Shown piece by piece: positions 41,666-50,892 of a stretch of 64,000 bases of DNA. Position 1 is the stretch's first letter. Each line of letters opens with the position of its first letter. Below the pieces are notes generated by a model. It worked only from the letters and a program-made list of their open reading frames with translations, made no database searches and was not told the DNA's origin. The translations under genes and the position numbers were made by a program. Where the stretch lies: positions 1 to 64,000 of the forward strand of contig JBBAQX010000004.1 of NCBI GenBank assembly GCA_040400085.1, read 5' to 3'. This DNA is from HNR sp040400085 (GTDB lineage Bacteria > Actinomycetota > Actinomycetes > Actinomycetales > Microbacteriaceae).

Positions 41666-42180
41666 ATCGAAACCTCAACCGTCAAGTAACCGTTGGTCTC
41701 TGGGGAGGGAGCCTTGATAACGGCCCCCACGTTGAACGTGTTGGGAGCCCGAGGGTCACCCGATAGGGTCCACTCGTCCTCTTTCGTCCAGTAACCCCTG
41801 AGCGAAAAATACAGCTTGTCGTTGTAGCTGTAGGTGAGGGGTACCAGGGGACCCACCTGCCTTGAGGCGTAGGTGTACGTCTCAAAGGTCCGGGTGGTGA
41901 TGATCCAACCCCCTGCACAAACAACGAGGTACCTGTAGGCGGTGTACTGGCCGGTATAGGCGGTGTACTGGTCGGCAACTTCATTGCTGCCAAACAGAAC
42001 AAAGCCAGCGTAGTAGCCATCAGCTATCCCCACCATGGGATCAGGTCCCGGGCCTGGGGTCCACATGACCCCCTGACCGCCCTGCCAACCCTGATTGACC
42101 AGGGTATCGCTGGTGATGACCGGGAAGGTGTCTCCCTTGTAGAGGGCGATACAATCCCGATTCCTTACAATTTCGGGCAT
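41662..42180 (-). CDS. Single-copy surface-type domain protein
   Basis: A protein of 172 residues with one copy of the domain found twice in the next gene. The block LRGYWTKEDEWTLSGDxRAPNT is nearly identical in all three, also at DNA level around 41250 and 41780. It follows the terminase after one small gene and overlaps the next start by 4 bases. Three divergent copies in a row point to tandem duplication and diversification of a virion surface part. Confidence 0.7.
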   Translation of the reverse strand: MPEIVRNRDCIALYKGDTFPVITSDTLVNQGWQGGQGVMWTPGPGPDPMVGIADGYYAGFVLFGSNEVADQYTAYTGQYTAYRYLVVCAGGWIITTRTFETYTYASRQVGPLVPLTYSYNDKLYFSLRGYWTKEDEWTLSGDPRAPNTFNVGAVIKAPSPETNGYLTVEVSI

Positions 42181-42181
42181 G

Positions 42182-42433
42182 TCATACCACCCTCTTGCTC
42201 AGGTCTACCCGGTCGGGTTGTTTGGCCCAGACCTGGATAATGCTCTTCAGGCGGTCTACCTCCGCCGGGTCCCCGTACCAAAGCTTCTCCCACGAGCCCC
42301 CCGCCCCTCGAAAAGCTACCCGGATGACCACGTAGTCTTGAGGCAGGATCTCTAGGTTCTCTATGAACAGGTTGGAAACCAGTTGCTTGATCAACCTGTT
42401 GGCAAAGACAAGCGGGGTTTCCTCGGTAGACAT
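42182..42433 (-). CDS. Small hypothetical protein
   Basis: A protein of 83 residues: an N-terminal helix (LVFANRLIKQLVSNLF), a beta hairpin (QDYVVIRVAFRGAGGSWEKLWYG) and an ending helix. No family recognised. It lies 27 bases after the terminase stop and 1 base before the duplicated-domain gene. Confidence 0.55.
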   Translation of the reverse strand: MSTEETPLVFANRLIKQLVSNLFIENLEILPQDYVVIRVAFRGAGGSWEKLWYGDPAEVDRLKSIIQVWAKQPDRVDLSKRVV

Positions 42434-42460
42434 GGTTCTTGGTGTACCTGTAAGGGTAGA

Positions 42461-44476
42461 CTACCCACGCCGAAGGATACGACGGCCCAGGCTAGACTTG
42501 GGAGATATCCGGTCTCGGAGAACCCCGTGAGACCTGGCGCGGGACAGGTTGAACCCATTCAGAGAGGGTCCCGCAGCAATCGCATGGCTTTGGCCTCGGG
42601 CCCCTGCAACAAACTTACGGTCCCGTAGCTCTTCGGAGGCTAGCCAGAAAGCACGAACCACAGCATCCGACATATCGTCGTGGGCCCCAGGGAGCTTGGG
42701 GGCAGCCACCGTGATAATGTTGGCAGAACTCTGGGTTGCCTGGAGGTTGAGCATCTCTCTCAGAAGAGGGCTACGCCCCAACCTTGACGAGTCCGGAGGG
42801 CGGGGCTGATCGTAGAGGGAGAGCTTACGGTCAAGGGCCATGAGCTTGACCGTCTGGTACATCCTGCTCTTCTGGTCTTTCGTGAAGTGGTCGCTGGAAA
42901 ACTGGCTCAGCCCCTTCTTGTGCAGGGCTTGCTCCAAGGGGATACCGTTCCAACGGTCAAAGAGACCCCCCACGATATAGAACTTGGAAGCCAGGTTCGA
43001 TATCCAGTTGGTGATTTCCTCGAAGTCAAGGCGAGTCACCTTCTCCAGACTGTTGGCGTAGATGGTCCCTGGGGACAAGAGGTGGGGGTTGGACTCTTCC
43101 CACTTGACCCCGGCATACCATATCTCGTGGTAATCGAGAACGATGGTGTCACCCTCCAGGTGACAGATGGCAATAGCTGTACCGTCACCCACCAAACCAA
43201 CGTCAATCCCCATGAAGTAGGGGACTCGATGGATACCCTTTTCGATGGGGGCACTCAGGGGGTCAATACAGGCCAGCAGGTCTTCTTCTCGCTCAAACCA
43301 CCCGCGGAGACGTTCCGAGAAGAGAGCCCCGTGCTCTACCATGAATACCGCGGGGTCAGCGTGGTACTTTTCCTTGTAGTACCCAGGGTCTACGGTAGGG
43401 TTGATCTCCCAAGTAGGGGCCTGGATAGCCAGCAAGTTCTCGGAACCCGGGCCCCGGGACATGGCAAGTTGGAACTGCTCGTAGAACTTGCCTTCCCGGT
43501 TCAAGGGGGATGAGATCAGGATGATTCTGGAGTCTACGTCCCCCACGGGCTCCATGGGGTTGTCCGGGTTCTTCGGAGAGAACATGGCGGCCGAGGGAGT
43601 GACGGCGTCGTAAATCTCCTTGGCGCTTGACTGACCCTTCACCTGAAAGTGGGCGAACTCGTCCAGGATGATGACGATGTTACCCATACCACGAAGGCCC
43701 TTCGCGATACAGGACTTGAACGCCAGGCGGAGACTCGCCTTGCCGTTGAAGCTAACAAACTTCCCGTTTTCATGCCGAGAGGTCGCCCCAAACTTGTCAA
43801 TGTCATAGGGGGTACGGAAGGTAACGTAGCTTTGGGTGTTGCTACCTACGTAGGTCTTGAAGTATTCGCACTTGGCGACGTGCCCCGTAACCTCGTTGAA
43901 GAGAATGCCGGCCTGTTCCTTGTCCGTAGCTACAGAGATGATCTGGATACGGTTACCCTGGGGAAGCCCGTAATACTTCTGAGGGTTACCCAGGGAGAGT
44001 AGACGATAAATCTCGTAGGACGCAAAAACCCCGGCCAGTGTACTTTTCCCACTACGACGGCCGCACGCCAGGATAAGCTGACGGCGTGTATGGTCGGGGT
44101 CCTGCTCCGAGATGTTGCAACGCCCCTCGTTGTAGAGGTGCTCCAGGTATTCCGCTTCAGTGAAGGTGTGGTGTACCTTCGACTTGAACATATCCGTTAG
44201 CTGGATACGGTAGCGATGGTCTTCCGGTAGAACGTCGTCCAGGGGGACGTTGTAGTACAGCTTGACGATGAAGCGCTGAACCGGGTAGAGCTTCATATTG
44301 AGGCCCCAGGGGGCCTCAATGTAATCGACGATATTGAATATCTTTGCTGCCTTAGGTCTATTCCCGGGGTCAGCTACGGGGATCTCCGAGGCATCCTTGT
44401 CCGCGAGGGCTTTTCTACCCGCCGCAGCCAACAAGGTGGCTAGGCTAGAGCCTTCCTTCTTGACAGGTGTAGCCAT
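42461..44476 (-). CDS. Terminase large subunit
   Basis: A protein of 671 residues from the ATG at 44476 (AGGGG 6 bases upstream). ATPase: Walker A ACGRRSGKST, Walker B VIILDEFAH, coupling motif ILISSP. Nuclease (RNase H-like): MGIDVGLVGDGTAIAI, then FDRWNG and the final acidic DDMSDAVVRA. It cuts concatemeric DNA and pumps it through the portal. The N-terminal 45 residues before IEAPWG are disordered. It lies between the putative small subunit and the structural genes, the standard order of packaging clusters. Confidence 0.92.
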   Translation of the reverse strand: MATPVKKEGSSLATLLAAAGRKALADKDASEIPVADPGNRPKAAKIFNIVDYIEAPWGLNMKLYPVQRFIVKLYYNVPLDDVLPEDHRYRIQLTDMFKSKVHHTFTEAEYLEHLYNEGRCNISEQDPDHTRRQLILACGRRSGKSTLAGVFASYEIYRLLSLGNPQKYYGLPQGNRIQIISVATDKEQAGILFNEVTGHVAKCEYFKTYVGSNTQSYVTFRTPYDIDKFGATSRHENGKFVSFNGKASLRLAFKSCIAKGLRGMGNIVIILDEFAHFQVKGQSSAKEIYDAVTPSAAMFSPKNPDNPMEPVGDVDSRIILISSPLNREGKFYEQFQLAMSRGPGSENLLAIQAPTWEINPTVDPGYYKEKYHADPAVFMVEHGALFSERLRGWFEREEDLLACIDPLSAPIEKGIHRVPYFMGIDVGLVGDGTAIAICHLEGDTIVLDYHEIWYAGVKWEESNPHLLSPGTIYANSLEKVTRLDFEEITNWISNLASKFYIVGGLFDRWNGIPLEQALHKKGLSQFSSDHFTKDQKSRMYQTVKLMALDRKLSLYDQPRPPDSSRLGRSPLLREMLNLQATQSSANIITVAAPKLPGAHDDMSDAVVRAFWLASEELRDRKFVAGARGQSHAIAAGPSLNGFNLSRARSHGVLRDRISPKSSLGRRILRRG

Positions 44477-45021
44477 AAGGACCCCTTGAGGTGGGCGTCC
44501 GCTTTGGTCTCCCACCCCTGAAGAGCCGCGGAAAGCTTGCTGAATAGCAAGTCGATCTGCTCCCGGCTCAATACCTCAGTGGCTACTTCTCGGAAAGACT
44601 CTAGCCAAAGACCCATGAGCTTCTGAACCTTCTCACTCCGGATATCCAGAATGTCGGTCCCTTGCTTCTGTAGCTCCATCCGGAGGTCAGCTACCTTCTT
44701 CAGGGCATCTATACGGCGAAGGCTCAGTTGAGAGGTATCTTTGCCTCTCTTGTCCGCCTCATCCCTGGCAAAGGATAGGGCCGCAGCCTCCCGGGCCATA
44801 CCCTCCAGGATGATGTGTAGAACCGCCGTGGGGTCCTTGTGACCCTTGATGGCCTGGACCAGGTCATCCTGGTCAACGTGAGATAGCTTCTCCCGCAACG
44901 TCTCGGCATGGGCTGTTATCTCTGCCAGACGGTTCCTCTCAAGGGGGGTTGCGGGACGTGGATTCGCTGTTGTGGCAACAGTTAGCCTGGGAAATGGTAC
45001 AGTTTTTTCTACATCTGACAT
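44440..45021 (-). CDS. Putative terminase small subunit or packaging accessory protein
   Basis: A helical protein of 193 residues: helix 1 (LERNRLAEITAHAETLREKL), a long coiled-coil-like middle (RRIDALKKVADLRMELQKQG) and a last helix (REQIDLLFSKLSAALQGWE). Its stop overlaps the terminase start by 37 bases. Position and helical oligomer-like build suggest TerS, but no HTH motif is evident, so this is inference from context. Confidence 0.5.
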   Translation of the reverse strand: MSDVEKTVPFPRLTVATTANPRPATPLERNRLAEITAHAETLREKLSHVDQDDLVQAIKGHKDPTAVLHIILEGMAREAAALSFARDEADKRGKDTSQLSLRRIDALKKVADLRMELQKQGTDILDIRSEKVQKLMGLWLESFREVATEVLSREQIDLLFSKLSAALQGWETKADAHLKGSLWLHLSRRKALA

Positions 45022-45428
45022 AGGGTTACCCCTCGTAACTTCTTGGTTCCTGCCGGTTTGGCCCCCCCACCGCCACCTGTTTCAATGAGGTATTGAGACA
45101 GGTTGCTCACGGCATCATGCCCCTTGTCCTTGGGCACCTGTTTATCCAGGGCTTTGGTCAAGTCCCTGCCCGTCTGAGCAAGGTTGAGAACCGAGACATT
45201 GTTGGGTGTTGTGTTGAACACGTCTTCCGGTCGAATGTCCCTGCGGCTGAGGTCTGTTGCATCTTCGCGGGACGTATCCGTTTTACCGTTCTCTCGAACG
45301 ATATCCCGGGCAATCCCCTTGGGGGGGTTGATGGGTTTGGTTAGCTTCGTAGCCCAAGCCCGATCATCCTTGGCCCTCTCCGCAAGGATGAGGGAATACC
45401 TGGAGGCAACCCTCTCCTGGGGGGTCAT
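45009..45428 (-). CDS. Hypothetical disordered protein
   Basis: A protein of 139 residues from the ATG at 45428 (GGAGGGGG upstream, ATGA overlap with the preceding stop). The N-terminus ERVASRYSLILAERA is a short amphipathic helix of the type that forms the C-terminus of the 22135 protein. Most of the rest is polar, with a final helix (GHDAVSNLSQYLIE). Probably a small internal virion protein. Confidence 0.55.
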   Translation of the reverse strand: MTPQERVASRYSLILAERAKDDRAWATKLTKPINPPKGIARDIVRENGKTDTSREDATDLSRRDIRPEDVFNTTPNNVSVLNLAQTGRDLTKALDKQVPKDKGHDAVSNLSQYLIETGGGGGAKPAGTKKLRGVTLCQM

Positions 45429-47647
45429 AGAATACCCCCTCCCCACTCGACCTTGTACTCCTCGGGGGCCGTCTCAGGGTCAAGGTCTACGTCCAAGCCC
45501 CCCTCAACAAGCTCGTAGTCCGAGAGCATCTTGGCGCCATTGTTGACCAGTGAAGCGTAGTCAACCTCGGTAGCAGCCCCGGAAGACAAGATAGCTTTCT
45601 GCTGGGCAGCCTTGTCGTGATAGGGGGGCTCAACCACCAAAGCCTTCTTGAGCTTGGAGCACTGGCCTTTCACCTGCTGATGGATGCAGGTTGCGCACTT
45701 GGGCCCTACCTTGGCGTACTTGATACCACGGGCCAGGTGCAAGCGAGATGCTTCCTCACACCCTTGCCCGTAGTCTTCATAGACAGCAGGGTCCACGTAG
45801 TAGACCCCTTGAAGCCCCTGTTCTGCCAAGACGTTGCGAAGCTCAGGCAGCGTCGCCTTGAGGTCCCTCTCGTCAAAAGCCAGACGAAGGGCTTGGAGCA
45901 AATCTTCCCCATAAAGACCCTGGTTAAGCTGCTGAGAAGCCAGGCGCACAATCGACCTACGGGTCAAGTCCGAGGTGCTGTGCTCTTTGCCGTGTCCCGC
46001 GAAAACAGTGTAGATGTCTCCGCTACGGGGTACGGGGATAGCATTGGTGGGGGCTGCCTCCCGATGGAGAGCTTGTAGGGCTTCTTTGGGGCCCATGCTG
46101 GCATAGCGTTGCCATTGCTGAGGACGCATATGCCCCAGGGATACCTTCTCCTGGAAAGCCACCTTGACCACGTCTTCGCGGTAGGCCGCCGTAGACGAAG
46201 CCACCAAGGGCTTGTTGTACTCGGCGCAAGAGCCCCCACGGTTGAACACGCAACCCTGGCACTTGGAGCCTGCAACCACCATCTTCAGGGAGGGGTTGTG
46301 TTTGCTCACAAATTCCGAGCCCTGGCGGCAGTCTGTAAAGGTGGTCTGGGGTAGGTATACGATACCAAAGACGCCAGCTTCCCGAGCCAAAGGCTCCCAG
46401 GCTTCCCGGGTCTTGGTCAGCAAGTCCTGACCAAAGGCAAGGCGCATAGCCTGGGCTAGCTCGTGGGGCTTACGGCCCTTGATCATCTCCCGTTGAAGCA
46501 GAGCTATCACAGGGGCCGCCTCACGCTGGCTAATCTCGGAAGCGACCTTCTCAGCCTTCTTCTTGGTGAGAGCCTGGGCAGCGATAAGGCCCCGGGAGAT
46601 ATCTTCGGGGGTTACCGGTGGGGGCGGAGGTGGGGGAAGGGGGGCGTCATAGACCCTGGCGGCGGGGGCCTCAAGAGCTTCTACCTGCCGAAGGACCCCA
46701 GCGATGTCTTCCCGGGAAGAAGCCATGCGAACCACGGCGCCAGCATCGGAGACTTCCTGGGCCGTGATCTTACCTACCTGGTGAGCCCAGGCGATATAGT
46801 CCTCAGCCTTCTTCCTTGCCCAGAGAAGGTCCGGGGGAAGCTTCACTTCAGGAACCGGCACTACCGGCGCCAGGTTCCTGGCAGTATTTTCCTTGAAGGT
46901 AGGGGCCAGGGAGGCATCCTTCTTCAGGGGGGCTAGGTACGCATTCTTGATGCGCTCCCGGGGGTCCGCCCCCGCAGTAGCCACATGCCCTTTGGCTTGT
47001 TGCTGGGCTTCAATCCCTGCTGCGATGGCATCCTGGTAGGGTACCTCCCAAACCAGTTGCCTCTGGAATACTGCACACCTCGGAGCCACACCAGGGGCTT
47101 CCTGCCGGTGGACGCAATCCTGACAAGAGGTCTTGGCCACCAGGAACCTGGAGGTTGCCGCGTGCTTCTGTACGAAAGACAGGGGAGCCTTGCCGTTGGC
47201 CTGGCAGGATGGGAAGTCTTGAGCCTCGATGTAGTAGGACCCAAAGAGGCCCTTTTCCGACAGTAGGTTTGCCATGACCTGTCGGTTAGCCCTCAGGGTA
47301 TCCACATCGAACTTCTGTGCCATGGTCGAGAGGAAGCGCTGAGCGTCCCCCTGACTGGCCAAGAAGACCACCCGAGCTACCCGGGTAAAGTCTGGGCTTG
47401 CCGATGCTGTCCGGTGACTTTCCGACAGGGCCGCCAGGTTCTCCAGGACCCCGGAGTTTTGGACGTAGTAAGCCGAAGGGTCTTTCCCCTCATGAGACCA
47501 GGCAGCCTCCAAGTCCGGGATGGTATCGAGGTTCTGCTGAGGTAGCCGGTCTTGGGCACGGTATTCTTCCGGCTTGACCTCCAACCACGCCAAGTCAGGG
47601 ACCGCCGCTTCGGTAATGAAACCAGAGATATCGCCAAGGTCAGCCAT
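45425..47647 (-). CDS. Large virion-cluster protein with three Cys4 modules
   Basis: A protein of 740 residues with three repeats of a module of about 115 residues: helices, then G(L/V)(F/Q)Gxx(Y)(Y), then four cysteines in the order C-x(20-26)-C-x2-C-x(7-12)-C. Module 1 has Cys148, 175, 178, 191; module 2 has 440, 463, 466, 474; module 3 has 630, 651, 654, 663. Each ends with a (Q/K)xLV strand. This could bind zinc or an iron-sulfur cluster. A Pro run (eight Pro) links modules 1 and 2. It lies in the packaging/head region. I do not know a named family. Confidence 0.65.
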   Translation of the reverse strand: MADLGDISGFITEAAVPDLAWLEVKPEEYRAQDRLPQQNLDTIPDLEAAWSHEGKDPSAYYVQNSGVLENLAALSESHRTASASPDFTRVARVVFLASQGDAQRFLSTMAQKFDVDTLRANRQVMANLLSEKGLFGSYYIEAQDFPSCQANGKAPLSFVQKHAATSRFLVAKTSCQDCVHRQEAPGVAPRCAVFQRQLVWEVPYQDAIAAGIEAQQQAKGHVATAGADPRERIKNAYLAPLKKDASLAPTFKENTARNLAPVVPVPEVKLPPDLLWARKKAEDYIAWAHQVGKITAQEVSDAGAVVRMASSREDIAGVLRQVEALEAPAARVYDAPLPPPPPPPVTPEDISRGLIAAQALTKKKAEKVASEISQREAAPVIALLQREMIKGRKPHELAQAMRLAFGQDLLTKTREAWEPLAREAGVFGIVYLPQTTFTDCRQGSEFVSKHNPSLKMVVAGSKCQGCVFNRGGSCAEYNKPLVASSTAAYREDVVKVAFQEKVSLGHMRPQQWQRYASMGPKEALQALHREAAPTNAIPVPRSGDIYTVFAGHGKEHSTSDLTRRSIVRLASQQLNQGLYGEDLLQALRLAFDERDLKATLPELRNVLAEQGLQGVYYVDPAVYEDYGQGCEEASRLHLARGIKYAKVGPKCATCIHQQVKGQCSKLKKALVVEPPYHDKAAQQKAILSSGAATEVDYASLVNNGAKMLSDYELVEGGLDVDLDPETAPEEYKVEWGGGIL

Positions 47648-49299
47648 TAGGTCCGTTCCCGTGTGGTGTTCGGGTCTTTCTTACGGTCGTGATAGGTGGA
47701 CTCATACCGCGCATAGGGGGTATCCATCTGAGGGGCCTTGTAACCCAGCCCCGGGGTATCCTTGTCTATGTTTGGCATGTTTGACTCCGGGGTCGGCACT
47801 TCGCTCTCCGCAATCAAGGGAGAGGGGCCTGTCCCCCGGTAGTAGTCAGACCTCGCCACGGGAGGTTGGTTGTCGTTGGGTACCTTGGAGTTGGCCCCCC
47901 TGGGCATCGGGCTACCTACTGCTGTTTCCACAGTCAAGGTAGTATCCGACTTCCAATCCTTTGGATTGGGCGTCCTTGTACCCGAAGGAACCTCCGAAGC
48001 GGGACCGAGAACACCTTTCCCGTTGGGCGGAGAGTTATCCTTGGTCTTCTCGAATGCCTGCCCCTCGGCGCCATAGCCCAAACCATAGTCGTCGGTCTGG
48101 GTAGGAGTGGCATCTTGGAGGTAATTGGGGACAGCCGAGTCCGCCACTTTCCAGGCTAGGTCGTTAGCCTGGTAGACTTTGGGGGCCTTGTTCTCATCCG
48201 TCTTCTGAAGACGAGTGGCTTGCCAGTCCTGCTGAGAGGGTCTTTCGTCCTCATTGTACGATCCCCCTGGGCCCTCTTGGAAGCCACGGTCAAGGTGATT
48301 GACGCGAGGGCCCCCGGGTAGGCTGTTCACGGGGAAAGCGGAGTTAGCCTCTTTCTTACCCCATGACCTCTTGGGGGCATCGGCATCCGGGACATTCCCA
48401 ACCCCGGGAACCTGGGAGGCATCCTCCTTGTTCTTCGGTTCCGGGCTATCCCCCCACCTCTTCTCGTTGGTGGTCCCCCCGGGGCCGTCGTTCTCTTCCT
48501 CTAGCTCTTCAATCTCATCGTTGGCTTCAGCTTCCGGGTCTTTCATGGACTCGTCTGCTTCATCCAACAACCGGAGAACATCCTCAGCATCGTTGGCCCC
48601 CAGGTCTGCTAGCCTGGGCTTCCAATGAGGGGCGTTCACCTCATCATGCAAGGTGTCGATGATAGAGGACAGACTCTCGCAAGCCTCAAAGAGGCGCTGC
48701 CGGATGTCCGGAACCTTCATGATGTAGCCCCGACCCCCCATCATACCATCCGGGGAAACCGAGGCGGACTTGACGCGATTGAATGCCCGGTAGGCCGCCA
48801 AAGCATGACCCAAAGCCACAGACGATGCCCAGACAGCCCTGGCCAAAGGCTTCAATGCCTTTGCATCGAAGGTGAAGTCTTTGGGGATAGACCGCTTAAG
48901 GCCGGGGGTCTCTCCCTTGGGTTGGGTGAAGCCATCCGGGGACGGGGGTAGCTGTTCAGTTGCAGAGGCGGTGCGGGTTCTCATGGCTAAGCCTTTGAGG
49001 GGGTTACCGTCGTCTACGAACAGACGCTCAATAACGACCTCGCTACCTTCCTGGGCAATAGCCCATAGGTCCTGGGTAGACGTGTGAATCAAGGTGTCAG
49101 CCCCTATCCGTACGAAAGGCTTCAAGTCCTGCAACGATGCAACCTTGACGCGATTTGCCGTCCTGGGCAAACCACGGTTGACGAAAGCAGCATCCATACC
49201 CACGCCATCGGAGGCAATGGCGGAGAGGTCATAGTCCCCCTCCCCGCCAACATTGACGCCCAATGCCGCGTAATCAATATCAGGTAGCCCGTCGTTCAT
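47647..49299 (-). CDS. Virion structural protein with disordered C-terminus
   Basis: A protein of 550 residues. Residues 1-110 form a mixed domain (VKVASLQDLKPFVRIGADTLIHTS), 130-230 are helical (RLFEACESLSSIIDTLHDEVN), and 240-550 are Pro/Asp/Asn/Gly-rich, with no clear fold. This plan (small domain plus very long disordered tail) is shared with the 22135 and 34892 proteins. Its stop coincides with the start region of the Cys4 protein gene. Confidence 0.6.
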   Translation of the reverse strand: MNDGLPDIDYAALGVNVGGEGDYDLSAIASDGVGMDAAFVNRGLPRTANRVKVASLQDLKPFVRIGADTLIHTSTQDLWAIAQEGSEVVIERLFVDDGNPLKGLAMRTRTASATEQLPPSPDGFTQPKGETPGLKRSIPKDFTFDAKALKPLARAVWASSVALGHALAAYRAFNRVKSASVSPDGMMGGRGYIMKVPDIRQRLFEACESLSSIIDTLHDEVNAPHWKPRLADLGANDAEDVLRLLDEADESMKDPEAEANDEIEELEEENDGPGGTTNEKRWGDSPEPKNKEDASQVPGVGNVPDADAPKRSWGKKEANSAFPVNSLPGGPRVNHLDRGFQEGPGGSYNEDERPSQQDWQATRLQKTDENKAPKVYQANDLAWKVADSAVPNYLQDATPTQTDDYGLGYGAEGQAFEKTKDNSPPNGKGVLGPASEVPSGTRTPNPKDWKSDTTLTVETAVGSPMPRGANSKVPNDNQPPVARSDYYRGTGPSPLIAESEVPTPESNMPNIDKDTPGLGYKAPQMDTPYARYESTYHDRKKDPNTTRERT

Positions 49300-50189
49300 G
49301 TAATCACCAAGGTTATAGGGATATCGACGAACCCGTTTGTCGAGTAGCCACTGACCCTCAACGTTTCGGTATAGGTCCCCTGGAGCATTCCCTCGGGGGG
49401 TGCCACGGTCACGGTGATGGTCTGGGAAGACCCCCCTGCCACAGAACCCGAAGAGGGGAGGAAGCTTATGAGCCAGTCTGAACAGGCTCCCAGCTTCTCA
49501 ATCCGGAACGTCAAGAGAGAGCCTACCGGGCCCGTATTCTGCAAAGCAAACCCCTGGGTAGGTATCGCCGGGAAAGGTCCCGAGACCGGGGCTACCACAG
49601 AGAATGACAGGGAGATGGGCAGCACCGCCACGGTGGCCTTGGGCCGGACCACGATAGTCACAGGCACCACCTGGGGACTGTTGGTAGCTCCTACAGCGGA
49701 GACCGAGACCGAAGCGGCATAGGGGCTACCTACGGCAAGCAGGTTCGTGGAGTCTACCCGTACCTGGGCGGTTCCGGACTCATTCTGCTGCAACCCACCC
49801 AAAGCCTGCGGGGACACCAGAGTGTATGCCGCTGAGGGGGTGAGCGCCGCCGAAAGCAACGACCCAAAGACCCCCCCGTTGGTCACAACCAAAGGCAGAG
49901 AGTCGCTGATCCCAAAGCCTTCGTCCACCGTGAAGCTCAAAGCCCCCGGAGCCCCGATCACAATGGACGGGGCAAAAGACCCCGCCAGCGTTGTGATCTC
50001 GGCAGCCATCGCCTGTATCACCTCCCCCGGGATAGGGATGCTATCCCGAAGGATTCCGTAAGGGCTCAGGATGTCCGTGACCTGGAAAGTCACGTTCATC
50101 CCCGATACGGTCATGCGGACTTTCCAGCGCCAATACCCACGAGATGTGGGGAACTGAAAGCCATATTCTTGCTGGTCTAGGCGTGGCAC
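49296..50189 (-). CDS. Virion protein with two Ig/BACON-like domains
   Basis: A protein of 297 residues. A short N-terminal domain is followed by two similar beta sandwiches: about 80-185 (GALSFTVDEGFGISDSLPL...VTNGG) and about 190-297 (ISLSFSVVAPVSG...LQNTG...FLPSSGSVAGGSSQTI), each ending in a VPVTIVV/IPITLVI strand. The second matches the BACON/Ig-like layout used for carbohydrate or surface binding. First gene of the late module after the terminator at 50221, so a late promoter should be just upstream of 50189. Confidence 0.65.
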   Translation of the reverse strand: MPRLDQQEYGFQFPTSRGYWRWKVRMTVSGMNVTFQVTDILSPYGILRDSIPIPGEVIQAMAAEITTLAGSFAPSIVIGAPGALSFTVDEGFGISDSLPLVVTNGGVFGSLLSAALTPSAAYTLVSPQALGGLQQNESGTAQVRVDSTNLLAVGSPYAASVSVSAVGATNSPQVVPVTIVVRPKATVAVLPISLSFSVVAPVSGPFPAIPTQGFALQNTGPVGSLLTFRIEKLGACSDWLISFLPSSGSVAGGSSQTITVTVAPPEGMLQGTYTETLRVSGYSTNGFVDIPITLVIT

Positions 50190-50220
50190 GGTTACGACAG
50201 GTGCCCGGTGATAAGAAGAA

Positions 50221-50248
50221 GCCCAGGTCTACCCCCTTAGACCTGGGC
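50221..50248 (-). terminator. Terminator between replication and virion modules
   Basis: GCCCAGGTCT, an 8-base loop and AGACCTGGGC form a 10-pair hairpin, followed on the minus strand by TTCTTCTT. It lies 29 bases after the stop of the sigma-like gene and ends the replication transcript before the late module starts at 50189. Confidence 0.85.
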
Positions 50249-50277
50249 CCTGGGCCGCAAACCAAAGCCCCCAACCT

Positions 50278-50892
50278 CTACTTACAGCTATTTTGTCCGC
50301 GGTTTTCCCATTGGGGAAGCTTCACTTCCCTTCCCAAATTGAATCCCTTATTTGCCATGGTGGTGTAGACCCTGGCAATATCGGCTAGCTCAGGGTCCTT
50401 CTCAGCAGCTTTTTCCAGGTTCTTGACTGCCCTGAAGAACCTGTGGCGTACAAGGCCCTGCGTCAGCGATAGCTGCTTGGCCACCTCACTCTGGCAGGTA
50501 GTCACCCACATACCCACCAAGATATCCACATCCAAAGGCTGAAAAACCCTGGCCAGTGCCTCTCTGAGTACGTCCTCCCCTATCTGAGGAACCGTCACAA
50601 GGTACTTGAGCCGTTCTATCGCCCTGTCCAGGCGATAGGATACCGCTGCCTGGGTAATCCCAAACATGGTTGCGATATCGGCCTGTCTCTTCCGGCAAAC
50701 GAAGTAGAGATGGACAATGTCCGCCTCTTTATCGGGTAGCTGGTCGATGAAGGGTTTGAGCATGTCGTAGGTCCGAGGCGCTGAGGTGTTCTCTTCCTCA
50801 ACTTCCTCACCCATGAACTCGAAGTCCGGGGCTACCACCAGACGACGGCTTAGCTCGACAGGGTCTACGGGATAGACGTAAGCGCCCCGCAT
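50278..50892 (-). CDS. Sigma-70 region-4-like regulator with tandem helix-turn-helix units
   Basis: A protein of 204 residues. Residues about 50-97 match sigma region 4: LPDKEADIVHLYFV, then RQADIATMFGITQAAVSYR and LDRAIERLKYL. Residues about 118-163 repeat this plan (DVDILVGMWV, SEVAKQLSLTQGLVRHR, FFRAVKNLEKA), so it carries two such units. No region 2 is visible, so it is not a complete sigma factor. It may act as a late-gene activator, recruiting host RNA polymerase. The start at 50892 has GAGGG close by. Last gene of the replication transcript, next to the late module it may control. Confidence 0.7.
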   Translation of the reverse strand: MRGAYVYPVDPVELSRRLVVAPDFEFMGEEVEEENTSAPRTYDMLKPFIDQLPDKEADIVHLYFVCRKRQADIATMFGITQAAVSYRLDRAIERLKYLVTVPQIGEDVLREALARVFQPLDVDILVGMWVTTCQSEVAKQLSLTQGLVRHRFFRAVKNLEKAAEKDPELADIARVYTTMANKGFNLGREVKLPQWENRGQNSCK

